Shown: in pieces, positions 34,751-46,976 of the stretch
Numbering within the stretch: position 1 is the stretch's first letter
How the letters are laid out: each line of letters starts with the position of its first letter
Source of the DNA: Diphasiastrum complanatum
Taxonomy: Eukaryota; Streptophyta; Lycopodiopsida; Lycopodiales; Lycopodiaceae
DNA length: 64,000 nucleotides
Assembly: GCA_029204225.1 (NCBI GenBank)
Contig: CM055092.1
Span: forward strand, 83,184,212-83,248,211
Direction of reading: 5' to 3'
Translations under genes and position numbers: made by a program
Notes under the pieces: model-generated
Seen by the model: only the letters and a program-made list of their open reading frames with translations
The model's database searches: none
What the model was told of the DNA's origin: nothing

Positions 34751-37700
34751 CTGCATTTGGATTCCTTCAATTAGAGCTTTAAGTGGGACATTCTATAGGC
34801 ATAGTACTTGTGTAAATGTCATCCTCATTTGAAGTCCTATTTCATCAGTTTGATATATTATTGGACTGCAAATCGCTTGAATTCAACCTGTAGCAAAGAA
34901 TCGACAAAGATGGCAGAACAAAATTCTTCGACACTTTGACAGCAAGGGGAATGCCAATTTATCCTAAATAATCTGCTCTTTGACCTGAAGTTCAGACTCT
35001 CCTTTGTTTCTGCTCTTTATTCAGAAAGACATGAAGATGTTAACAACTAGCTAGTAGCTGTGTTGCTTGAGAAAACGGTTGCTCAGGATTATACAACCAG
35101 CAGCGTGGAAGAACTTGACAAATTGTGCTTGTCTAAGAGCTTTACGTCAATCAGCGCCAACCTGATTATTATTTGAGAACCTTTACAAACTCCTAATTGG
35201 AAGCCTGAGAATTGCCTACCATCTATGGGTTAGATTGATATTGTGGATAACCCACACGAAGCAGTCAAATGCGTCTTGATGCCTAAAGCAAATTATGATC
35301 ATACCAATGAAAAGAGTCACATGAAAGATAATACTGAGGATGTAGCAAATTCTGCTCTGACTTTTGTTATTCTCAGGAACGACCCACTGGCTCTGATACC
35401 ATGTAAAGAATGAGAGCCACAGGGCCACACACACACATGTACCCACGCGAGCCGCGTACTGGGATCCCACCCCCAGACGCCTAGCCACCCCCATCCGTCT
35501 AACCCCCAAAAGGGCTGGTACCAGGGGATAGAGAATATAGAGAAGCCCCAACTTATATATGGGAGAGTTCAAAGCAAGCAGTTACTTATGAGACAATGAG
35601 GAGAACAACCGTGCACTCAGGCACCTTCACGCAGGCAGGCGCACACAGCCTGTGTTGACAACAATATTGTGGATAACCCACATGAAGCAGTCAAATGCGT
35701 CTTGATGCCTAAAGCAAATTATGATCATACCAATGAAAAGAATCATGAAAGATAATACTGAGGATGTAGCAAATTCTGCTCAGACTTTTGTTATTCTCAG
35801 GAATGCACCTTCAAAATTGCACAGATTCAGCATTTCTAAACCGATTTTGCTTAGAAGATTATCATTTTCGGTTTCAGGGAATATAGATACTTCCTCCTAC
35901 AGGAAGTCAGATACAAAAAGAGAAATCTGTGTACCTTTGTTCTACATAACACCTGTAGTGCATGACTGCTTCTGCTGACAAAATGTCTCGACCCAGTCCT
36001 CAAAATTTTATGCCTTTCAGAGCCCGAAGCAGTTACACCTGTTTACGGCATTTGGAGACAACTAAAGTTAAATTTTCTAGAAAAAATATAAAATGTAGTA
36101 ACAGCAAGCCAAAAAGGTGAAAGTGTACATCGCTGTTATTTTCTGTTGAGGTAATTGGTTCAAGTGTTTAAGTCTCTATAAGTTGATGCTCCCCCTGACT
36201 CACAGCATCTACTCTTTCTCAATATTCTTCCTCAATGCTAGCTAGCTTCTTCTTGTATGTGTGTGGATAAAGGAGCTTGTTCAAAAGAATTTATCCACAT
36301 AACATTGCTTATTATGCTTAATGACTATACATGTTTCAGATCGATCAGATAGACACCAAGAGTCTTTGGAAGTTAGAGCTTCTATATTCACTTTGATAGA
36401 AGGTGAGGTTCAGTCTAGTTAGCTTGACCATTCAATATAGGGTCTGTTTCTTTGGAAAGTGATGAATGGTACCTGAACATGGGTGATGTATAAGGGGTGG
36501 GATCAACTCTCTTTAAAATGCTTACAGGCTACATAGTGTGTCAAAAGAAAAGAGCTAGTAAAACTGGCAAAGAATTCTTCTTAAGTGAGGATAGCTCCTT
36601 GTTGCATGTGTGATAATGTCACAGTTTTTCCAATACAACACCCCACCAAAGAGAAGTTATGCCTCATTAATAAATGTCTCAAATGAGTTTGAGACTTGAT
36701 ATCGAGTCCATCACAACATGTATCCCGAGAAAGTTGCATCAGGACTAGTATAATGTGGCCATGGACATGAAATTATCTCATCTAAGCAATAGACACAAGA
36801 GACTTGATAGCAAACTTTGAACCAAAATCTAGAATGTGACTATAGCAACTTGTGGATACACCAGGAGATAACGGATATAATGAGCAAACATAAGTTATTT
36901 ATTGTAGTAATGAGAGTAGTGGACAGAATACAAATTAGAATTTAGTACCAGATGATCAGTCTTTAAAAAAAACAATACCAGATTTTTGTGTATAAGAGAA
37001 ACCATAGAGTACTGGAATGAATGGCATTTCATTCAGAGTCTTTATTCGAGTTTGTTCTTGGAGGATCATCTTCTGGCTTGAACGGCTTTCTTGGAGTGTA
37101 CCATTCTCTCTCTAGTTCTTGTTGTTAGCTAGATGAGTTATGTTTAACCCATAGTTACATGCAATAATGCTCTAGGTATTTTCCAGCATTCCATTCCAAC
37201 ACGTTGAACAGTGATCTGAAACATATATGAAATGTTTGTAACTTTGTAAATAAGTACTCTAGGTGCACTTATTATTACGGCACCTCAAAAATGGGAATGC
37301 ATACAAATGAAATTTGAATATACCATGTCATCATGCCACATCATCAACATTGTCAACTTTTCTAAATGAACAAATTTTTAACTACAAACTTAGAACTTTG
37401 AATGCCCCAAAAAGGTATGGTCTAAAGACTAGTAACCCTAAACAGCATAAAAGCTTCAAATTTTTGGAATTTTCAAGGCTAACTTTCACCCTAAAATGGC
37501 TGAATACAACATCGGCAGCCATACTCAGGGTCAAGAACGTTTCATTTGTTTTTGGCCTGACTCCTTGACTCGTACTCCAAAGAATACAATGTTTCTTATG
37601 ACTATGATGTACAATACATTGTGATATCTCTTGCTCTTAATCCCCTTAGTTATTGCCATAAAAAGGATCTCGTCATTGAATGATGACCTGAACAAAAGAG

Positions 37701-40700
37701 GGTTGTGCATAAAATGGTTTTTGTACGTTTGATTTGAACAATGCTGAAGCTTGGCTTGGACTTGTTGGCTGCAATTTATTTGGTGCTCAAGCATCACAAG
37801 AAGGTGAATTGCTCTGAGGAACTAATAAGGTGGAGCTTCAAATCTTAGAATAATGCTCGGGGCAAGGATAAGGTACTTCTAGACGAAAGAGTGCAAAGAG
37901 TCTCAATGCTTAAACAATTGAGAAAATGCAAGCCAACCAACAATTTACAGAGAACCTAAACAGGAAAGAGGCTGCATTCACTTAGCCATCTCACTGGTTT
38001 AGAGTTGCTATAAAATGGAAGGTATTGCTTCAAAACTTGCAACTAACATCATCAGACCCATGTAAACATAGTCATGTGATTTGTTTGGTATTGAAAGAGT
38101 TTCATCACTTAACCTGTTTTTGAAGCTCAAATAAACTTACTAAATAATGAAATGAAAGAAAAAAGAATTGAAATCATAAGATCAAATTACAAAACCCATG
38201 TCTGAACTAGATGGGGTGAAGACACAGGATGAGAAAGATGTTTCAAGTGCATACGGTCAAATTTTCCCTTATCTGCCTTAATAGAACCGTTCATATCCTA
38301 AAAATACATTAGGTTTGTCAAAATTGATAACATGGAAAACAATCAATCTTGAATGGCCTTAAATTTGAAGCTCTAGATTTGAAATATTCTAGTCTCATAT
38401 TTCACTATGTATTCCCAAAGCTAAGTGAATGATATACCTATGATCATTGGCTTTTGGTGGGAATATGTAGTTTTTGGATCAAACAAATTTTTTAAAAATT
38501 ATGAGTTCACTAAGCCACTATTTGACAATATCTTTGTTGTTTCAACTAATATATTGTTTGTCAAATAAAAGAGATTATGAGGGCGAAAAAGAACACAACT
38601 AAAAGAGCAATGACAACTGCACTGAAGATATCTTATCGCCATTTGGCAACATTGCTATTCACATATGAAAAATAAACTTCCTCTTTTTCCAATGACACCT
38701 TTTTGCCAGATTGTTCCTCTTCACCTTTGCCAACAAGCATTCCTCCTTACACTTTTGCAATACAAATTTTAACCTAAAGAAATGTATGCTTGTTCTAATG
38801 CTGCTCATTATAATAATCTAGACGTAGGCCTATATGAGTAGCATCCATCATGGGCACCTTAGATAAACACTCCATACAATTATCAATATAATCATCTAAG
38901 CTCCGATGTCTCGTCTAACAAGATATCCAAAATCCTTTCTTAAAAATTCCTGGAAAGCATTCCAAAAAAATGATTTTGAGTTGAAAGTCACACTACCAAG
39001 AAGAAGCCTTCCCTTTGAGGAACAAAAGTAGTGCAACTACTTTCTTGTCATCAAGGATGGCTTGGAAACTTACTAGACCATATATTGAGCCAATCCTCAA
39101 CTACCTCAGGTTTCTTATCCTGCTTTTACCCTGAATAGGATTCAAGTTAAAACAAAAGATTACTAGTGGCACTAGTGTACATGATGGTAAATATTTTAGA
39201 ATGAGAGTTAACTATAATTTGCTGCAGTTTGAGTAGATGGAAAAGCTTGACCTTCAACCATGATAAAAACTAATGGACAAAAGCACTCTATAACAAAGAG
39301 AACTGGGAAGCAAGGAATTCAAGATGACAATAACAATAGCAACTCGAAATAGGAATTTAGGTGAGTATGTCCCTCCCGCCATGAATACAAAGATCCTCAA
39401 GGTCATGGGTTGACTCAAAACTGCCTACTTATGCCCACAAAATCTTATGCAGTGATAGTTATGTGTCTTGCCTTAACAATCCTGCATGTCAATGAATTGA
39501 TAGCAGATTTTGTTTTTCCCATACTCAAGCTGAGTATTTATGTTCATGCATGACATTTTTGCAAGCGTATATCACCATACCATGATATTAGTTATCATAG
39601 CTTGCAAGTAATAATTTTCAAAGCTCCAATCAGTTCCATGATATAGTTAATTGTTTATTGCCCTCATAAAAAAGTTATCACACATGCACAATCACATAAA
39701 TCTTACAACCAATATAATGCTAGCTAGTACATTCACCTTCAAACCATTTGATTCACAAAAGATTCATAGCAAAGAACTAGCTCAAGAAGTGATAGTACTT
39801 TCCAGGCAAACTATTTGTAGAAAATGCTTGCGATTACAAAGTGTTTTGTCCTCCACTAACACCATGCAAAGCGTGCTCCCCAATACACCTTCTGTTGCTT
39901 TGGATCTTTCTCACATAGGCTAGACTTTAATACCAGAACTCCCGAGGATCAAACCTGTTGTGAACTCATGTAAGCAACACAAATGATCTGGAATCAGATG
40001 AACCATCTATCGATAGAGCAAATCCATACTAGCCCCCATGCAGTGGAAATTATAACAACAACAAATATCAATCCCTTCAACAGTAACTATGGCATGCCAT
40101 ACAACCGTAGCCCACATCCACTTCAAGAGATGTCTCACTCAAGTATTGGATGATTGAAGGATGCACAATCGATTCAAGCAGCATAGTGTTGTACCTAAGA
40201 TGGTTCATTTGATGGCCAGGCCCCTAGATTGCCTCAACCCTTGATTGCCCTCTAGCACATGTGTAACTGACTTCCATTCAACACGTCCACACACTAGTTG
40301 CATGCACTAAAGTTATTCCAAGCCACAGCCTCCAGTTGGTTCCCTAAGCTCATCTTGGCTCCCTTAACCTAAAGTTTAGAGATTAATTGAATCAAGTTAA
40401 TATAACAGCCGGACCCCCTGGTCGTAATTGTTGATGCAAGAAACTATAAGCCCTTGAAAAATCACAAAATCAAACCCCAAAACAAAGCAGCTAAAGATAA
40501 ACACCAAACAACACACACACACACACAAAACAAAAACAGCCCAAAAACCTATTGTTCTAGCTCTTGGCAGGATGGCAAACATCTTTGCCAAATTTTTTCT
40601 CGCAAATCTCCGAGTGTGCCTCTCCCAAAAGTATAGAAAGAAAACTGATGGTCTATACTAGATTAGAAGCCCCAATCAGAAAATTCTTCCATATATACCG

Positions 40701-41021
40701 AATGCAATACCTTCCGTACATACTACTGTAGCAAGGCAATAATACATAAGTCCAAATTTTATAACAGTTTGACTATTAAGCATCCAAGAGAAAATAAATT
40801 GTTGAATATCAAGCAAAAGTTCTGATAAAAAGTTTGCAGATCAGTTGTTTTAGTGCTTCTAAACAATGGTTGTGTATTAATCTTTTCCAGCCAGCCTTCA
40901 GTATGCGTAAACTTTAAAGGATTTGCTAGGCATGTTATCGTGTATAACATGCACTTTTCAGAAACTTAACCTCTAGATTCTACAATGTGTTCGTAATGCT
41001 TGAGATGGTTTCCTGACATAC
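34751..41021 (-). other. Probable long intron of the light-harvesting-like gene
   Basis: If the exon candidates at 41022-41119 and 34634-34750 belong together, this is a single intron of about 6.3 kb. It contains the LTR-PBS unit with direct repeats (35,238-35,803) and a short (AC)n near 40,510. It holds several small ORFs without domains (for example 37314-37568, 37531-37797, 39651-39923), which I do not support as genes. Confidence 0.35.
35238..35803 (-). mobile_element. Single LTR plus PBS flanked by 140-bp direct repeats
   Basis: On the minus strand an LTR-like block (35660-35402, 259 bp, TGTCAACACAGG...TTCTTTACA) is followed immediately by TGGTATCAGAGCCAG (35401-35387). That is 15 nt of the plant initiator-Met tRNA complement. 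No retroelement interior or second LTR follows. Instead a 142-bp block (35238-35379) lies left of it, and a 140-bp near-identical copy (35664-35803) lies right. The repeated block begins ATATTGTGGATAACCC and ends TTCTCAGGAA. LTR retrotransposons normally duplicate about 5 bp of target, so this arrangement is unusual. Confidence 0.7.
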
Positions 41022-42507
41022 AGCACCATAAAGCAGCGGCAGGCAATAAACTCTACCATCAAACAACCAGCAGCAGCTTCTAAAGCAGATGATTTGCTCC
41101 CTGGATCTTCCAAAGGAAACTGGTAAGCACAAGCATGTATCTCTAAACTTGCTCTTTTGTCATTTTTTTGTTATGGAATGTAAAGCAGGATTAATCCTGA
41201 AATGTAGAAGGGTTCCACCATTGTTGATCAAAATAAAGTAAGAGCAGAGATGAGATTTGCGCTACTGACGGATTGAGGTGTAATGGGACACCCCCCCCTA
41301 TTCCGCTAACAATAAGTGATAACGTTACCAGCAGATGGGGCAGTAAACTGCCCTAAAGTTTGACTGAACCCGGTTGAAAAATCCCAAAGGTAACAGCACT
41401 AAGAGCAAGGGGGGCTCCGCTCTAAGTCAATCAAGATCAAGGGCACTTGAAATTTCTCAAGATGATAGTTCCCAGTACGCAGCGACTGATATGCACTATT
41501 TGAAAGTTACATCCTCACGGTGTCAGCAGCATACTCCAGGTAACAAAGCAATAAATTGTCAGTTGAGTTAGGATCTCATGCTCATCTTTTGTCCGTGGGT
41601 AAGATGAAAAAACTTCCACTCTTCTGATTCGCACCATAAATTGTTATGTTATGAGCCATCCAGCTGTAGATGCCTCAGTATCTTCATCAAAAATCAGAAC
41701 ACTCAAAGTTTATGTTGTTAGTATTTCTCCAAATTTCTGTGAGTAAATGAAGCACCCCACAAACTGTCTCACATCATACGCTACATTAGCTGAAGACAAT
41801 TCCTTCCAATTTTTTTCCTTGTGATTCTAGCTTGTTTGCAATGCGATTATTGCAAATATATCTATCAGATAAGCATACACAGAAAGTACCATACTGGGTT
41901 ATGTTGGCATCGCTTATGGGATCTTGTGCTCCTAACGCCAGTAGTTAAAAATGTAGCACAGAATATAGTTGGAGTGGAGCTGCCATGCCGGAGGCAGAAA
42001 GGGATAGATAGTATGTTATACACAAACTTCTCAAAGCCAATGTTTATCACTGCAAAAGTTTTCTGACAAAAAATTGTCAGAAGAATATCTTCAGGAGCTC
42101 TTTTTCATACATAGTGCGAAGATTTGTCTGATGCAAGTAGATATAAACAAGCAATATAGAAAAAGGAAATGTAATCTAAATTCAGGAGATTTGCACTTCG
42201 ACTATTATTCTAAAGTCTTCCAAAATATATTGCGTTTGATGTCGCATTTCATCATCTTCGCACCTCATTTGAATTCCCCTGCTCATTTACTACTTTAATT
42301 GGAGTGCTTCATACAAATATACATTCAGCTTTATACAGCTGTTTTGATTACAACGTGCAAAAGTAGCCAAAATCAAGAATTTGGAAGCAAAATCTTACTT
42401 GAGATTGAAGAGGGGATCGCACAACAATAACTAATCAACGTCCTTGTTCGCTTCAATGCTGGCAATGAGGAAACAACACCACTGCACACGACAGCAGGAG
42501 CAGCCAT
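41022..42507 (-). CDS. Candidate 5' exons with plastid transit peptide
   Basis: An ATG at 42507 opens MAAPAVVCSGVVSSLPALKR then TRTLISYCCAIPSSIS. This Ala/Ser/Val/Arg-rich, acid-free start is typical of chloroplast transit peptides. The exon ends at a GTAAGA donor (42399/42398). The next candidate exon, 41022-41119 (acceptor GCTTACCAG, donor GTATGT), would join in phase and then match phase 0 of the exon at 34750. The second exon is ambiguous because the block is also open in other frames and on the plus strand. Linking these exons to the LIL-type core is inference from strand and phase only. Confidence 0.35.
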
Positions 42508-42760
42508 ATCTGTCTTTTATCTCCTTTTTCTCAAAAGTGTGACGTTGAATGTCAAAATGGGCAGGTCAGAAAATAACAATCAGAACAACAAAAATCACAT
42601 GACTCAGCAAACCATTTCATCTGAACTAAAACAAGATCTGCTGCCTCCATGGCTTTCTTCTTCTTTCCTCCACCTCCCTGTTTTTCTTTCTTACCATCAC
42701 ACTTTCCTTTCATCCTTTGAAAATTGGAATTCATCAACTATATATTTGTCACAATATCAA

Positions 42761-42764
<4 letters not shown>

Positions 42765-42805
<41 letters not shown>
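42765..42805. repeat. (AT)n microsatellite, 41 bp
   Basis: Uninterrupted AT run about 260 bp upstream of the candidate transit-peptide exon on its promoter side. Confidence 0.95.
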
Positions 42806-42807
<2 letters not shown>

Positions 42808-42873
42808 TTCCATGAGTGGTAAGGAACCAGCCACAAAGTCCATTGTTTCTTTTAACAACAATAGCAAAGAGGC

Positions 42874-42989
42874 TGCATGCACTCATTGCACCATGTCAAT
42901 GTAGAGGATGAGTAGCAACTATGTTATGTGGTGCATGCACTCATTGCACCATGTCAATGTAGAGGATGAGTAGCAACTATGTTATGTGG
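42874..42989. repeat. Perfect 58-bp tandem duplication
   Basis: The unit TGCATGCACTCATTGCACCA... occurs at 42874-42931 and identically at 42932-42989. Perfect identity indicates a recent duplication. Confidence 0.9.
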
Positions 42990-43027
42990 TTACGTAACAC
43001 ATTTACATTACAAGATGGCCTACCCAA

Positions 43028-43504
43028 TGTTGAAAAATGAAAAATCATCTATCTTAAAGTTTTTCTGTGTGTATGTAATGTTTAGTTGTCACTTTTAGAT
43101 GTGGATGAAAGTAGGAGAAAGATGGTTCTAACTCTAGCTACTCCAATCTCCATAAATATGTGTAGGCTCTCTCATAACTTTTGATGAAGAACCAAGCTTT
43201 GAAGCTATTCCATGTCAATTTGGATCTATCCTATTGTTTGCTTGAATTTTGCTCTCTCTTTCTCTCTCTAACTCGAGTAGAGGATTATGCTAATGCAATA
43301 AATTCTTGTACTTCTTCTCTTATGATATTGAATGCAATCATTCTTTGATTATTAGCATGCTAGATTGTGCTTTGGTCATAAATTCTAGAACCAGATCTTG
43401 ATACTCAATCTAGAATCAATTTATGTGCTAAACACAAAGCTTAACGAGATCATTCACACTTGAGGATTGTTCCCCACACGTGTGAACTTGCTGAATTTTC
43501 ATCA
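43028..43504 (+). repeat. Solo LTR of the Copia element 1/2 family, internally deleted
   Basis: Starts TGTTGAAAAATGAAAAATC and ends CTGAATTTTCATCA, matching both ends of the 791-792 bp LTRs, but is only 477 bp because an internal section is lost. Shared interior blocks include CTCCATAAATATGTG, GATGAAGAACCAA, AGCATGCTAGATTG and CCCCACACGTGTGAA. Flanks are CCCAA (43023-43027) and CCCAG (43505-43509), a probable 5-bp target duplication with one change. No PBS or coding sequence adjoins it. Confidence 0.8.
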
Positions 43505-43646
43505 CCCAGGTCCCTTGATGTTGGAGCAAGCTCGTACATTGATTGGGGACTTATTCACCAACTTTGCAAATCAAACTTGGTTACTACTGTTAAGAGCCCA
43601 AGTTGAATGTTAAAGTGTACTTTATGCACAAATAAGAGCCTTGTTA

Positions 43647-44160
43647 TTTTTTTTTTCTTGAAAAGCTAGCCATAGATTAATAATTTTATACAAGGTACAA
43701 ACTGAAATCTCAAAGAAATCACTTAAAGGCAGAATAGTTTATCAGCCTGGAAAAAATAACAAAATCATCATTCCCAAATTCCCTGCTAGTTCTATCAAGC
43801 CAAATGTTCCAAAGGTAAAATTAACTGTAAGACTGCCAAAAGGAATTGGCAGCAACATCTTCAAATAAAATATCGTTCAACAGTAAGTCGGTATGATTGA
43901 ATCTCCTGAATTTTGACATGAAAACGTGCAATAAAAAGATCAGTCATTGATTTCCATAATGGAGCATAACAATGGAAGAATAAGTGTGGCACATCCTCAT
44001 CTATGTTTTGCACTTGGAGAGCAGACATGCGACACATTGCCCCTGTATTTAGCATGGACATGAGAGCAAGCTGGAGGATTCTAAGAGAATAAAAGCTATA
44101 TTTACCAGGACGGATTTTATGGGTATGGCGAAACCTGGCCTTCCAAATACGCGAATCCTG
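43647..44160 (-). pseudogene. LINE (non-LTR retrotransposon) 3' end
   Basis: The minus strand reads the zinc-binding RT tail typical of plant L1-like LINEs: MLNTGAMCRMSALQVQNIDE, DVPHLFFHCYAPLWKSM. After a frameshift it reads FWQSYS..YLWNIWLDRTSR, and it ends in a poly-A tract (T-run at 43647-43656). It is 5'-truncated, as is usual for LINEs. Its 5' edge abuts Gypsy sequence at about 44,160. Confidence 0.7.
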
Positions 44161-44640
44161 ATATACCTTACGTCGTGCAAATGGACGCAAGTGATTCAGC
44201 GATAGAAGCAGTTCTTCTACAGAACGATAGGCCAATAGCGTTTGAAAGCAAGAAACTTACTGGACCTCAGTTGCGTTATACAACTCGGGAGAAGGAGTTA
44301 TTTGTTGTGATACATGCACTTAAAATCTGGAGGCATTACCTTTATGGTAGTCATTTTATAGTGTATACAGATCACTAGCCTTTGAAGTACTTTTATAATC
44401 AGAATGATCTAATGGGTCGTAAATCTCGTTAAGCCAAGCTTATGCAAGAATTTGATCATGAGATCCGATATGTCAAGGGCAGCTCTAACCAAGTTGCAAA
44501 TGCGCTTAGTCGGATTGGTGAATTGAATGAACTTTCATTCACCCATATTTCCACTGATCTATATCTTTCACTAAGAGGGAGGTGTGAGTCAGATTCTCAT
44601 TTTGGTCCCATCTGGAAGATGATGGAGACATGAAAAAATG
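44161..44640 (+). pseudogene. Gypsy RNase H fragment
   Basis: Reads IPYVVQMDASDSAIEAVLLQ, then PIAFESKKLTGPQLRYTTRE, HALKIWRHYLYGSHFIVYTD and HEIRYVKGSSNQVANALSRI. This is the Gypsy RNase H (D of MDAS, E of REKE, D of YTDH present). Stops interrupt after YTDH and near 44,430. The same lineage is at 16,856-17,300. It ends in an acidic GRCESDSHFGPIW segment and then loses similarity. Confidence 0.8.
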
Positions 44641-44781
44641 AGAATAGAATAGAGATTTACTCACAGGGGCGTCAGGTTCTAAGGAAAGATAAGAAGATAG
44701 CCTACCTATCTGTAGATTTACTAATCATTAAGCCGAGCGCTTAATGAAATAAACAACACGAACACTTGAAGGGATCAACAG

Positions 44782-45852
44782 ATGGAAGTACTGTTGAATA
44801 AAGTGAAAATCTTGTCTACGCCGAATTTGAGCTTCAGTCTGAATCATTTTCACGGGAGAAGAAAGAGAAAAAAACCCGAGGTTGTAGATGACTGGTTAAC
44901 CAAGTGGACCGATTATTTTAATCTACATGGAATTTCTGAAGATAAAAAGATTGAGAGTGTAATTACGTTCTTCCGGGGAAAAGCTTCATCGTGGTGGCGT
45001 GACCAACCTACCACATGGGAATATTTCATGGAAGTTTTCAGAAAGTTGTTTGTGGTTGTAGACGACTCAGACTTCTACCAAAGATCTGTCAATTGCAAAA
45101 TGGGTACTCGGAGTTCAGACTCGTACCTACAAGATTTTATGGATTTGTGAAACAAGATTCTCTCATTCGATGGAAAACTGGCACTGTGCCTGTTTATCCT
45201 AGGTGCAGCTGCCAGCAGATTATCAGAATGAGTGCAAGTGTAATGTGCTTCAAACTTTTGATGATGTTGTACGGGTCGCGAAACCGTATGATTCAATAGT
45301 GGTGGCATCTAGAAAGCAATTACAGTTTAATCCATCAGGACCTAGCCAGAAGAAGAGAAAGAAAAGAGTTTGTGGAAATAAACCCAAGTATTTGACGAAC
45401 TAGATCAAATTGCATTTGAGTTTAGACAAAAGAAACATATGTCCCAGAAAAAGACTAGAAAATCGAATGTGTGTTTTTATTGTAGTAAGCTTGGACATGT
45501 TATGAAATTTTGCCCAAAATGAAAGAAATACACAACTCAAGTTATTGATATGCCAAGTAAGAAAAATATGAAGTTGAAAATTAATAAGGTTGATTGTGAG
45601 TGTGATTGTTCTTTTAGTACTGTTTCATCCTTGCCAAATGGATTTTATTGTCTGAAAGGCATTATTAAAGGAAATGAAATTAGTATTTTAGTGGACAGTG
45701 GATCTACTCATAATTTTATTAACTTTGGTCTTGTGCAGAAACTTGGCCTGGAAACTGAACCCAGTGACCATAGATGTCGCGTATATCTAGCTTCAGGTTG
45801 GAGACATGGGATGCCAAAGTTCCAAAACTCCCAGTGTGATCCAAGACTATAG
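44782..45852 (+). pseudogene. Gypsy GAG and protease fragment
   Basis: Gag: VDDWLTKWTDYFNLHGISED, FFRGKASSWWRDQPTTWEYF. After frame changes comes a CCHC knuckle CFYCSKLGHVMKFCPK (about 45,470-45,515) and a retropepsin start ILVDSGSTHNFINFGLVQKL (about 45,690). It lies downstream of RNase H, the reverse of the order within one element, so it must be a second, separate Gypsy copy. RT is absent. Confidence 0.8.
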
Positions 45853-45898
45853 AGAATTAATAGATTTCCATGTTTTAGATTTAGCATGTACGAATATA

Positions 45899-46898
45899 CT
45901 ATAACGATCACCAAGTGAAGATCTTCAAGAATCTTGTCACATGCAAACCAAAAGGACACCTGTGGAGCATAAACCACCCAACCAAATGGAAATGGCTAGT
46001 CAATACCCTAATCACTTTGCCCCGTGAATGAATACAAGGGAGGAGAGGATCCTGGCTCATGAATTTGAAATTCCAATAGGGAGATGGGCGAGTTTCCATG
46101 GTATATATTCAAAAAAAAGTGGAGAAAATATTCCTCTTAGGATCCCCATGCAATCTATAATAAGCTATTGACCTCCTATTCTAGCATTATAGTAGTCAAA
46201 CACATGCAAGTGCTCCTATGTCCAAATATAGGTCTGGGCCCTCATATGATTATTAATTACTATACCAACCTAGCCCAGAATGACGAGGCATAACTAATAA
46301 TCACATACACTAGAGTGACCAGCTATCCATGTGAGGAATTTTTTCAAATCCCTCATACTTATTTATGCTTTCGACTCGTTCCCATGAATCATCATCCTCA
46401 GTCCGTCCCTTCCACCTAATCAAGCACTCAGAGATAGAATGATTTCTCAATTGTTTATCTTTGGTTCTAAGTACCTTTTCAGGTTCCAAAGGAACGCTAA
46501 GCAAACCAACTACGTCACCTTCATGTAAACATAGTTTTAAATGGCTTACATGAAACACTGGGTGAGCAGTAGCTTTGTCCTAAAGATCTAGTTCGTAAGC
46601 TAAAGAACCAATTTTTCTTATAATCCGAAATGGTCTACAATATCTGGTAGACAATTTATAATGTTTCCCCTACGAATAATCTTAGAATCTTTAGGTATTC
46701 TAAGATATACCCAGTCATCAACTTTAAAATCTTTGGGAGCTTAAGATCAGAATAATGCTTAGCTCTAATACCACTATAACGATCGCCAAGTGAGATCTTC
46801 AAGAATCATGTCACATGCAAACCAAAAGGACACCTGTGGAGCATAAACCACCCAACCAAATGGAAATGGCTAGTCAATACCCTAACCACTTTTCTCCT
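45899..46898 (-). mobile_element. Miniature chromodomain Gypsy: LTR, PBS, chromodomain, LTR
   Basis: Two copies of an LTR end (ACGATC(A/G)CCAAGTGA...ACCCAACCAAATGGAA) lie at 45899-about 46309 and 46774-about 46898 (partial). Next to the right copy is a PBS-like TGGTATTAGAGCT (minus, 46773-46761). Only about 460 bp separates it from the left copy. This encodes an integrase C-terminus (PKDFKVDDWVYLRIPKDSK), then VFHVSHLKLCLHEGDVVGLL and a chromodomain-like SISECLIRWKGRTEDDDSWE. Gag, protease, RT, RNase H and the integrase core are gone. Beyond the right LTR a second chromodomain scrap (46920-46976) is present. Confidence 0.7.
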
Positions 46899-46976
46899 AA
46901 ATGTGAAAACTAGGGAAGTTCTTATTTATGCTTTTGACTCGTTCCCATGAATCATCGTCCTCAGTCTGTCCCTTCT

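Noticed and set aside
35809-35896. Exon EEVSIFPETENDNLLSKIGL with splice-like ends
   Set aside because: Its phase (ends phase 1) does not match the next exon at 34750 (phase 0), and no bridging exon was found.
40505-40528. (AC)n repeat giving a Thr/His ORF
   Set aside because: Short simple repeat in an intronic or intergenic region without coding support.
41374-42066. Plus-strand host gene exons (SQSRSRALEISQDDSSQYAA, NIVGVELPCRRQKGIDSML)
   Set aside because: Phases agree, but acceptors are weak, no homology is recognised, and a minus-strand gene is better supported; kept only as a finding on ambiguity.
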